A stretch of DNA of 64,000 bases from Euleptes europaea. Its lineage: Eukaryota; Chordata; Lepidosauria; Squamata; Sphaerodactylidae. The stretch is from assembly GCF_029931775.1 (NCBI RefSeq), contig NC_079325.1, positions 54,916,286-54,980,285 of the forward strand. The letters are read 5' to 3'. The notes beneath the pieces are model-generated. The model did no database searches. It had not been told where the DNA came from and saw only the letters and a list, made by a program, of their open reading frames with translations. Each line of letters starts with the position of its first letter. Position 1 is the stretch's first letter. The translations under genes were made by a program, and so were the position numbers. Positions 33,994 to 45,900 of the stretch are shown one piece after another.

Positions 33994-36900
33994 ATGGTTG
34001 ACCCAAGAGACATTTGTCCTCACCTGGACTCCATAGGTGAGGTCACCAAGGAAGACCTGCTTCTCAAGTCAAAGGTAAATGAAGATTTGCAATGGGAGAG
34101 CCTGTTTCTCTGTTATAATGCTTAATTGAACTGAGAGACACATTCAGCCCACTTCCTGTCTTTTTTTAGTCTGTCCCAGGCTAGCCCGATCTCATCAGGT
34201 CTTGGACCCTAAGCAGGGTTGGCCCTGGTTAATACTTGGATCGGAGACCACCAAGGAAGACCAGGGCTGCTTAGCAGTGGCTGGGCAATGGCAAACCACC
34301 TCTGCACATCTCTTGCCTTGAAAACCCTCAGGCAAGGGTCCCCAGCCTTTTGAGCCTGCGGGCACATTTGGAATTCTGACACGGCATAGTGTGCGCAGCC
34401 ACAAAATGGCTGCCACAGGAGGCAAAACCAGCCACAAAATGATTGCCACCGCTTAACTTCAGACACACAATGAGAATCCTTGAGATGTGGTAGCAGCTGC
34501 TCGCAAAGCAGTGTTTCTAAAATCTGCACAGCCAATCAGAAGCCTTGCTGGGGTTGCTATAAGTTGGCTGTGACTTGACTGCACTTTCTCCTACTACTAC
34601 ATACTTGCTGTTCATTGGGCTACATGCATTCTCACCTCTGCTTCACTTGGAGTGCTAGCAACCTGGGCAGGAAACGTGGAAGGGGATCCCCCCCCCCCAT
34701 GGGTAGGGGAATAGGTGATACTGGGAGGGGAAGGAAGAACAGAAAAGAGCTTGGCAGGCACAGTGTGGCTTGAGGGCTTTAAGAGATGGGACTCTAGAGC
34801 TGGCATAGCATAGTTGCTAAGACAGTGAGCTGTGACTGTGGAGGTTGCCACTGCAAATCTTGCCTGGGCCATGAACTCATTAGGTGTCTTTAGGAAGCCC
34901 CTCTCTTCTAGCCTCAGCTTCCCATTTGCAATATGTTGATGCTAGTACTGGCCTATCTTACAGGGCTGTTATGGGAAATTCCTAGGATAACATGAAGCAC
35001 TTTGTACACTGAAAGCACTGTAGAAATGCCAAGTATTATTATTATAGTTTTCTTGTTAAGCATTTCAACGAATGCTGGGGGTTTTAGTTTGGAGAGAATG
35101 CTGAGGATTGTTTGTTAGAGATTCCTGGCTTCACCATGCAGAGCTACAGATCTCAGGTTTGCATGGGAAGAGGAAAGGTCAGTTAAACCTGCAGAAGTTG
35201 CCTACGGCCATACTACCCTGAACATGCCTGATCTCGGAAGCTAAGCAGGGTCAGGCCTGGTTAGTACTTGGATGGGAGACTGCCTGGGAATACCGGGTGC
35301 TGTAGGCTTTAATCCCCCCCCCCCAAAAAAAAACCTGCAAAAGTCCTTGGTGGCATTTTTTATTTATATATTTAAAATATTTATATACCGCTTTTCTGAC
35401 ATGAGCTCAAAGCAATTATATATGCCCTAAACCTCTGATGCTTGTTCCTAAGAGGAAAAATTGAGTGACTTTTGGGATAATAGTCTTTTTTCTGAGGATT
35501 GCACGTTATCTATCAATACAAACTGTACCAAGATATTGCCATGTTTTTATGCTGGCTAGGTTTAACGTGCTACCATCTGCACTCTTGACAGAAAGATGCA
35601 AAAACATTCCATCTAATTGTAGTTTTTGTCCTTGCTCTGCTAACCGGATTGAAACATTAGTTCATGTGTTTTTCCATTGTAGATTTCATGTACAGGGGCC
35701 CTTGGATTTATTGGAAACTGTGTTGGTTGATTAAAAAAACTATTCTTTGAGCAGAAGACTTTCACTCTTACAGTCAGAGATTGCCGGTACAGTCAGGGAT
35801 TGTTAATGTCCTGTGTCTGTGGCTAAGTTTCTGTTCTCTGCATTAAACATATAGGCCGAATTAATGTCCGGTGTATTATCTACTCAGATTTTAACCCTTA
35901 AACCAGGGGTTCCCAACTTGGTGCCCATGGGTGCCATGGCACCCACTGGCACCTTTTCTGGCTCCTGCCAACTGTTTTTAGGAAGCGGGTGGGACCAGGT
36001 AGGGGATTTTGCCCATCAAGACTTTTGATTGACTGTTGTAGGTTTGATTGGCTGTGCAGATTTTTTTCAGCACAAAGATTCTATATTGCGTTACAGAAGT
36101 TAAGCTGTGGCAATCATTTTGTGGCTGGCTCCGCATCCTGCTGCTGCCCTTTTGTGGCAGACATGTTACTGCTGTGCCCACCATGCCTTGTCAGAATTCC
36201 AAATGTGCCCGCAGGCTCAAAAAGGTTGGGGACCTCTGCCGTAAACTATTAGATATACTAGGATAAATGATGTATGCTGAGATTTGATGTACATTATTAA
36301 TGTTATAATAGTGGGGGGGTTTTGTTTCTCAATGGCCTGTGGGCCATAAAAAAGGATTGAGGTCCCCTGAGATTTGTTCCTTTCTTTCCTTGCGAACCCA
36401 GGGGACGTGCCAGTCTTGCGGTGCAGGGGGACCAAACCTGTGGGCCTGCCTTCAGGTAAAAAACGATAAAACCCTTTGCTTTCAAAGATGCGTTTCTGTC
36501 TGCAAGAGTTAAGTTCTCCTCATTTTTAAACCAAGTCCATGGTAAAGTGCAGAACTGGTAAAGTGCAGAATTGCATCGGGCACATTTTCTTCATCTCGGG
36601 TGTCAGATCACTACATTCTGGGAATGTCTGTCACATACAGTTTCTCTTTGCCCTTTGTTGTTTCTTTTGCCGCTTCTATACATCGTGTCTGCTCTGTCTT
36701 GTCTCTCTCTAGGTTGGTTGTACTTATGTTGGTTGCGGGGAATCCTTTACTGATCACAGCACCCTTCATGCACAGGTGAGAGTCCTTTGTCACAAGGTGC
36801 CAGGTGTGTTGTGAAGGGGTGGGACTAGAACTCAGTGGTCAAGCATCTACTTGCATGCAGAAAGTACCTGGTGCTCCATCATTGGCATCTCTAGTTAAAG

Positions 36901-39900
36901 AATCTTATGGCACAGATGTTGGGCAAGGCTTCCTCTGCCTGAAGCTCTCAAGAGCTGCTGCAAGTTAGTATATATAGACAGAGCAAGATGAATTGATGGT
37001 CTGACTCAAGTGAAGGCAACTTCATATATTTCTATGAATCCCAGTACCTAAACTGCACTTTGAACAGTCCTCTCTCCAGTCCAGGATGCCTTGAAAAACG
37101 ATGAGCCCTGCCAAGGGCTTACAATGATTTTGTGTTCTTTTCTCTTCAAAGGAGTTCCAAGTAGCACTTTAGTTTCAGCACAAACCACGTGAAGTAGATT
37201 CAGCCCATTTGCCCAGTGCCAGCCAGAGAGCTTCCAAGATGAGGCTTCCCAAATCTGAGCCTAGATCTGACATCTTGCTGGCTTTCTTGCCCTTTGGAAC
37301 ACAGGATTTGGTTTCTAAGATGGATTGTAGTACCTTCAGCAGAATCAAAAGGATGTCACATGGCCACGTTTATTTATTTTGGGCTGGTTCTTCTAGGCCT
37401 CATGAGCAGGGAAACAAACTGGAAAATATGTCGATGTTTTTTGTGCTATAGAGTGTCTGGAAAGATATCTGATTTGTTGGGACACTGGTGAGGGGTACTT
37501 CCATTGGGATTGCTTTATATAGTTCCGATCCTGTGGCTTCTGTTTTCCCACAATTGCTGGTCTTCCAGAGCAGAAAAGTTGAGGTTGAGATACCTGTCAT
37601 TGCAAAAGGAAAACAAAACTACAAATTGTGCAAGATGACACAACCCTGCAAACCAAAAAACTTAATAGCAACATTGAATGTCCAGCACAGGTTCCACACA
37701 CAGAGCTTGATAATTTTTTAAAAATGTTGTGGCCTGTTTGTTCCAGGACTGCCTGCTCTGGCGGCCAGTCGCCAAGGCCTCCAGCCAAGGAAGTCTCTTG
37801 CACCTCTGCTCTCTGAGCTCCTCTCCACTTGTGGCCTTCTGCCTGCAGAGCATATGTTTTGCCACTGTGATACAGGCCCTCCCATCATCTGGGCATGCAT
37901 CCACTTTATGCCGCCCGCATAGCTTGGAGCTTCCTTCTCCAACCGGCAGAAGCTCTTCAGGATCTCCAGCACAGGTTCATTCCTAAAGCCTGAGGCCTGA
38001 GTTCCTTTATATACCGAAGACTGAAGCAGGGGCCGTCTGCATATAAAGCATGTGAGATCCAACATGGTGTAGTGGTTGATAAAGTTTATTGTTTGTGGCC
38101 AAAGGCCATCACAATCTATCATACAAAACATTAAAATAACAAAATAACATTAAAATAACTTTAAAACAGTCTGACCCCCAAGAAGGTAGCAATTAAATAC
38201 GTTAAACACCCGGATTAAAAACAGCTTTAGGTTGGATTTTCTTGGCTCCTAAAGCTAAGAGTGACACTTTGTAGGAAACATCCGGATTGGCGTCTGATTG
38301 GAGTTAAAGAGCAGCTTCTCTGGATCTGGAAAGAGATTTAGGACCTTTAGAAATGCTCTGAGAAATTTAGATCTGGGCTCTGTGTAAAGAGGACAGAATA
38401 AGGTGTAATGAATTAGGTCCTCTGGAATGGCTCCACAAATACATAGAGGAGAGGTCCACAGTGTTCGGGAGTAAGTGTAGTGGTTAGTGGGTTGGACTAG
38501 GATCTGAGGGACACCAGGTTCAAATTCTTACTGCCATGTAAACTTACTGAGTAACACTGAGCATGTCACACACTCTGAGCCTAACCTACCTTATTAGGGG
38601 TGTTTTGAAGATAAAATGGAGAGGAGGAAATGGTTGTAAGCCATTTTGGTCCCCCATTGGGGAGAGAAGTGGGGGTGTAAATGAAGTAAATAAATAATAA
38701 AATATCACTGAGATATGGACTACTTTGAATATGTGCCCTGAGTGCTATGGAAGATTATATATGGCTCTAGTCTGTAATATGTACATTCCTGGTTATTGGG
38801 GCATGTAAATCTGAAACATGAAATGCCGTCTCATTGCATTTCTGTTTTTGTTTTTTGTTTTTAATGCACTAGGCCAAAAAGCACAATCTGACAGTGAATT
38901 TGACGACATTCCGGGTGTGGTGCTATGCATGTGAAAAGGAGGTATTCTTGGACCAGCGGCTGGCCGCCCACAGTCCAGCCCCACAGTCAAAAGGAACAGA
39001 CCAGGTACGTGTTTTCGCTGGCGTGCTTGTAAAACTGTTGGCTGTATGCTGGCTATCTGAGTGTCTGGCTGTATTTTCTCTGTATCCTTACCTTGTTGCA
39101 AAGAAGACTCACCACTGATTTTCCCCCTTTCCCCTTTTGCCCCATCTTCATGTCCAGGACTCTCCTCCACTTGTTCATCCTCTGAAAGCTGTTCCAATTG
39201 CAGTGGCTGACGAAGGGGAGTCAGAATCAGAAGATGATGATCTCAAACCAAGAGGTAAGCCCTCATGGCCTTGGACTTTGGAAAAGACCTCATTGTCCTT
39301 CCCTTGAAGGAAGAAAAAGGCAAGGATGCTGAAAGGAGAAGAGGATGAGATGTGAAACACAGCATTCTCTACTTTTGTTTTCTGCTTCCTTCTCTAGGCC
39401 TTACTGGAATGAAAAACCTCGGGAACTCCTGTTACATGAACGCTGCACTTCAAGCCCTCTCTAATTGGTAGGCCGCCAGGATGCTCCAGGAAATAAATCC
39501 CTCCTCCCGTGGGTGGGTGTACCTCAGGAAATCAGGAATGAACTCATGGGCCTAAGAGGAGGATTGGTTCTCGCCATTTGCTCAGCTAGAACCAGCTCCC
39601 TGCCTGGAGAAAACTAGCTCTGGTTAGACCTCACCTAGAATATTGTGTTCAGTTTTGGGCACCGCAATTTTTAGAAGGATGTAGACAAGCTGGAACGTAT
39701 CCAGAGGAGGGCAACAAAGATGGTGAGGGGTCTGGAGACCAAGTCCTATAAAGGAGCTGGGTATGTTCAGCATGAAGAGGAGAAGACTGAGAGGTGATAT
39801 GATAACCATCTTCAAGTACTTGAAGGGCTGTCATATAGAGGCGTGTGCCGAGTTGTTTTCTGTTGCCCCAGAAGGTCAGACCAGAACCAATGGGTTGAAA

Positions 39901-42900
39901 TTAAATCAGAAGAGTTTCTATCTAGACATTAGGAAGAATTTTCTAACAGTTAGAGCAGTTCCTCAGTGGAACAGGCTTCCTCGGGAGGTGATAAGCGCTC
40001 CTTCCCTGGAGGTTTTTAAGCAGAGGCTAGAGAGCCATCTGTCAGCAATGCTGATGTTATGACCTTAGACATGAGAGGGAGGGCATCTTGGCCATCCTCT
40101 GGGCATGTAGGGGTCACTAGGGATGTGTGGGGGGAGGTAGTTGTGAATTTCCTGCATTGTACAGGGGGTTGGACTAGATGACCCTGGTGGTCCCTTCCGA
40201 CTATGATTCTGTGATTCTAGCATATCAAGGGAAAGGGGTTCTGGCCTTTCATTCTTCTTGCAGTGCTGCTTCTTTGTGGAGAGAGAGAGTGAGTTTTTGA
40301 GGGTTATCAGGGCATGAAACTGGAAGGCTCCTCTTTTTTAAACAGTGCACGGTGCTTGTTTACTTCTGTCCCAGCTGTCTAGCTGAACTTTGTGTTGCTC
40401 TTCTTTTGCACAGTACCAATTTGTGGGCCTGGTTCTCTAGGAACCATAATAGCCCCATAGTTCTTGCCACAGTGTTCAGCAACTGGCAGCTTTCAGGCTT
40501 ACTCAGAACGCTGAACCAGTAAATGGCAGAAACTCAGGGTAGAAATCTTTAAAATAGAATGGATGGAATGGCAAAAATGCTTTAAGACAGAGTGGGGATG
40601 CTGAGCTGCACCGTCGCTTCTTGAGCTTAGCTTTTCTGAAAGGCCTCCATGTTTTCACTTTAATTTTTTTTAAAAAGTGATTAGCAAAATTCTCACTTGA
40701 CCCTCCTCTTGTCTTTTTTTCTTAGCCCCCCACTCACACAGTTCTTCCTGGAGTGTGGTGGACTCGTGCGCACAGACAAGAAGCCGGCGCTCTGCAAAAG
40801 TTACCAAAAGCTGATTTCTGAAGTGTGGCACAAGAAGCGGTAAGTAAATCCAGCAGAGAGAGTGGGAGAGCAGGGTATGTTTGTGTGTAAAACCAAGCGA
40901 AATATTGCCTTTTGTGAATGAGGCTCTTCTGGAAAAAAGACCCCTCCGGCAGATCTTCCCCTTTCTTTCAGAAACATTAAATGACCTCCAATGCACTCTT
41001 TTTGCTTCCAGTTTAGGCCTGGCATGCATACATACATACTAGGGCTGCCAGGTCCCTCTTTGCCACCGGCGGGATGTTTTGGGGGCAGAGCCTGAGGAGG
41101 GTAGGGTTTGGGGAGGGACTTCAATGCCATAGAGTCCAATTGCCAAAGCAGCCATTTTCTCCAGGTGAACTGCTTTCTATCAGCTGGGGATCAGTTGTAA
41201 TAGCAGAAGATCTCCAGCTAGTACCTAGAGCTAGCAACCCTAATACATACATAGAAAGAGAGCTTGCAGGCTTTTCCTGGACTGTACCAGTTTGGGGGGA
41301 GCAACCCTGTATGTGGAAAAATAGCCCACTGTGAGACGGGATTGAGCAAGTGTCTCTGTGTGAACTAACTGCAAGAGATGTACTTGATGACCATGAGAAG
41401 ATTGGATGCTTCTAAGTTTTCATATTAACCAAAGTATTAGATTTAAATCTTTTTTAAAATATGGTATCTTCAAAGTAGCTAACAACATTTGTAAGACGAC
41501 AATATTTGCCAAGACATTTTTGCCCCCCCCCTTGCTGTAGCACTAAAAAATGCATGCTCCCCCAAGGCAATATGGGATAGCAGCACCTCCTTTTAGGCGT
41601 CGTTTCTAAGCTGTACTTATGGATAAACGGCTTCTCTGACTAATTATAAAACTACACGAAAACACAAGTCTACAGATAAGAGTTAGTTTGGATGGCCAGT
41701 TGTCTAACCCCGTACCCACACGAAGAGGGGTTAGACAAGGTTGCCTTCTAGCCCCTTTTCTTTTTACTATTTATATAAATTCTCTTCTAACATGCTTGCA
41801 GAACGAGAATGTAACTGCTCCATATTTATCCGCCCAGAAAAAACTTCCTATTCTCATGTACACGGATGATGCAGTTGTCTTTGCATTAACTAAGAAGGGG
41901 TTAAAATGTGCACTGGAGAAACGAACATGACAGTGCCACCTAGATCAATTAGAGATTAACTATGAGAAGTCTAAGATAATGTGCTTTAATTCATGATATT
42001 GGAAATCATCATGGCAAATCAACGAATGTCAGATTGAGCAAGTTCCTTCAGATACTTGGGAGTAGTATACTCATATAATGGCAAGAGTACTGCTCATACC
42101 CAATCTGTGATTATGTCAGCGCAAAGGAGTGCTAATGCTGTTTTAAGGTTCGTTAGGACAAGGGGTGGGGGGTGTATACCTGCGGCCATAAAGGTATTTA
42201 ATGCCAAATCCTTGTCCCAACTTCGTTACGGTGCACAATTGGGTTTCTATACTAATTTCACCACACTAGAAAGAGTTCAGTCTGTTTATTTTAGGGCTCT
42301 TTTTAATGTACCTAACTATATACTGAATGCTGTACTCAGACTGGAGGCTGGCCTCCTCAAAGTGGAAACAAAGATATGGCTTCTCACTATTAATTACTGG
42401 CTGAAAATGCATCTTAACCCAATAGGTCTACTAAGATATTTTTTATCAGCTACTCTGTATCTAAAGTGGTCAGCTAGGATAATCCATAAACTTTCCTCAG
42501 TTGGCATCAATCCTGTGCGTTTGATGGATCTAGGGTTGGACAGAGCAAAAGCTATAGTTCACCAATGCTTGTGTGATATGGAGTATCAGTCGGAGATGGC
42601 ACAACTTTCTGGGGTGTATAGAGATTTATTATCCTGTGGTGGCAAAGCCATGGCCCCATATCTCTTCAACATTACATCACCTCAATTGAGATGGGCATTC
42701 TCTAGAGCAGGGCTTCTTAAACCTTTTCCACTTGCGACCCCTTTTCACCTGAGAATTTTTTAAGGGACCCCAGGCCTACAGGTATACAAATCAAACATTT
42801 ACTGATAATAAATCATAAAGAAATTTATTTTAAATCAATTCTTTGGTTTACACAGACACAGGCAAAGCCAATTAATGGGACCGGAATGAGAGCCACCAGA

Positions 42901-45900
42901 GTGAAATGGCAATCCCTAGGAAGAGAATCAGTACTTTGGGAATGGAATGACAGCTGTAGAGTTGAATGACTGTCTTTGCTTCCTTCTATTGCTAGGGACC
43001 ATCCTTCCACTCTGGGGGCTGTCATGCCATTCCCAGAACATTTCTGCTACTCCTAGGGGCTGTCATGCCATTCTGTGATCTATCATTTCAGTCCCAGAGC
43101 CCAGATTCTGTTCCAAGGGGCTGTCATTCCAGTGACCTGTAATTCCCTTGACAGAGCACTGATTCTATTCCTAGGGACAGTCATTCCACTCTGGGGGCTG
43201 TCATTCCAGTCCCAAAGCACTGTTTCTATTCCTATGGACCATCATTCCACTCGAGGCTGTCATTCCAGACCCAAAGTAGTCTGTCTGGGACCAGAGACCA
43301 TAATGAAAAATCTATTCCGCGTTTTCTTTGCAACCTTTTTTGTGCTGTAATGTATTTCAATGGAGCCCATGCAAGGCAATTGGCATTCCTGGCTCCTCTT
43401 ATCTCCAGTGGGCCTTCAAGCGTCTCCCATTGTTTCCAATAGGCAATCCTATCATTCCTTTTAGTACATCCCCCCCTTCGCAGCCTGCAAAGCAAACTTC
43501 AGCCCTACCCAAATTAAGACTGAACAAATCCAACTGTAGAACAGCCTCTGGTCAAACTTGCTCTGAATCCCCCCTTCCCAAACTTCTTTAAGCATTAAGA
43601 AAGCCAAAGAGCCCAACAAACCCATTTGCATGTGCACACACATACAAAAACTACCAGGAAGGAGCAGACTCTGACACATGCAACCGAGAAGGAAATATTT
43701 ACTGCTATGCCCAAAGGTGCACTGAAAAATTAATGTATTAAAATAATTAGAACACTGGAAAAAACAACAGCAGAGATCCTACAGGCTGCGACATGTTTCT
43801 TTGGGGCTTTGAGTTGGGCAACAATCCAGCACCCGGGAAGGATCGTGGCCCTCCGGAAGTGAGGGGGCTTTTTGCAGGACCACCTGGGAGGGATGCCAGG
43901 ATCAAGCCTTGGGGTTTTTTTATGTAGAATTATGTAGTCTTCCCTTCCAGCCCCTGAGCATCCGCAAGAAAGGGACAATAGAAAAGGTCTCAGGAGTCAG
44001 AGGTGCCTTCCGCAGTGAGTAACTTGATGCCTCCTTCCTCTGTCCCTGCTGGCCCTGAGCACTTACCGTGGGCTGCTCAAGTGTAGACTGCAGGGCGCAG
44101 GATCCCACCCAAAGGGGCGCACAACTCTGAGCAAACTTTCCCCTGCTCTGCCAGGTAGCGTGCAGGTGTGAGCCCTTTGCCCAGGTATGCGGTAGCAGCA
44201 CCTTCCTTTCCAAGGCGGCTGCCTCCTGCCTTAATCCCTTCTGTTCTGGGCAGCCCTCGAGAGCCAGGGGAAAAGTTACCTTTTTTTTGCTTCCCCCTTA
44301 ACGCAGCTAAGTCAGGGCTGCGAAAGTGTACATCGCCTGCGCCATGAGGGGAGAGCATGTGCAGCTGAGCCTCTTGTTGCTTTCCTGCACTCATGCGGCA
44401 GAGGGAAAGGCTCACGTGCTCGGCCAGGGCTGCGTATGGAGCAGCTGGGCTGCAGCTGCCTCTCTGAGGCCATCCTCTCTCTTCCCCCTTTCAAAGTCTG
44501 CAGCCCGGATAGGGGGAGGGGGCTGCTTCAGCTGACTCGCGGGCTGAAGAAGGGATGAGGTGAGTGCAGGAGGTGCGAGGTGGTCAGCTGGGGCGGATCA
44601 CAGCCTCCAGGAAGAGCAGTTCCGGGCTGCTGTAGATGGAGCGCCTGACTTTTTCGCAACCCCAACATTCCGACCCACAGTTTAAGAAGCTCTGCTCTAG
44701 AGCATGATTTGATGCCCTCTTCTCGGCTGTTCTCCTGGATAGATTCTTAAATCAACCCAGAGAGCTGAGAAAATGCTTATGTACAGCGGGAGTGGAAGAG
44801 TCCCTGTCACACATTTTATTACATTGCGAATTTTATTTGGAATTTAGAAGATCCACAATTGAACCCTGGTTACAACGATTTGGCCTTTTACATCAATCTA
44901 TAACCAAAGAGAGTTTAATTATTCAATTTCTGCTCGAGGATAAAAAATCCTGCTTTATCCTATGATGTAGCCAAATTTTGTTGGAATGCTCAAAACAGAA
45001 GGGGTTATATTATTTGTGATGCAGCAGATGATGAGTGATGGGTGACCCAAGGTTTTTCTTCTTCTTCTTCTTTTTCCCAATATGTTGATAAATGTATTTT
45101 AACTTGTCTATTTTAGGATATCATGTTATTTTATTATCTTCACTTAACGGCATATATGTATCTGCATTGTTTTGTAATTTTATGCTGGCCATTGGCTGTA
45201 ACAACAAGAAACAAACAATAAACAAACTAAGCTGTACTAGAAGCCTGTAGTCAAAGATCTGGCTGGTGAATCGTGCCTTTGACCCTTATGCATAAAGTGG
45301 CTTTCATTCTTGGTTGGGTTGGGGTTTTTTTATATGCCGACTTTCTCTCCCATTTAAGGAAGAATCAAACCGGCTTTCAATCACCTTCCCCTCCGCTCCC
45401 CTACCTCCCTGTGAGGTAGGTGGGGCTGAGAGAACTGTGACTAGCCCAAGGTCACCCAGCTGGCTTTAAGTGTAGGAGTGGGGAAACCAACACGATTCAC
45501 CAGATCAGCCGCTCATGTGGAGGAGTTGGGAATCAAACCCAGTTGTCCAGATTAGAGTCCAGTGTTCCAAACCACCGCTCTTAACCACTATACCACGCTG
45601 GCTCCCTATGTTGTGTGTGTGTGTGTTGCCGTCAAGTCACTTCCAACTCATGGCGACCCTATAAATCAATGTCCTCCAAAACGTCCTGTCTTGAACAGCC
45701 TTGCTCAGGTCTTGCAAACTGAGGGCTGCGGCTTCCTTTATAGAGTCTATTCATCTCTTGTTGGGTCTTCCTTTTTCCTGCTGCTTTCCATTTTCCTAGC
45801 ATGACTGTCTTTTCCAGTGATGCTTGTTTTCTCAGACTGTGACCAAAGTATGACAGCCTCAGTTTAGTCATTGCCCTGCATTGGTTTCCTTTAATTTTGC

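Larger units (their letters stand above)
41618..45226 (+). mobile_element. 5'-truncated non-LTR LINE with nested hAT element
   Basis: It encodes reverse-transcriptase core [20 protein letters not shown] and [14 protein letters not shown], then a thumb/C-terminal region ([20 protein letters not shown]) and a CCHC-like ending ([15 protein letters not shown]) beyond the nested element. The 3' end reads GGCCATTGGCTGTAACAAC and an A-rich AATAAACAAA. A perfect 12-bp duplication CTAAGCTGTACT flanks it (41606-41617, 45227-45238). Without the hAT insert it is about 1.6 kb. Frames are interrupted in several places. The clade is uncertain (Ingi/Vingi- or Jockey-like). Confidence 0.8.

Noticed and set aside
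35200-35310. Functional 5S rRNA gene
   Set aside because: About 10 bases of the conserved 5' half are missing and it is a single isolated copy.
36300-36375. Extra hAT end (GGCCATAAAAAAGGATTGAG, GTCCCCTG)
   Set aside because: Only one end is recognisable, with no partner or target duplication.
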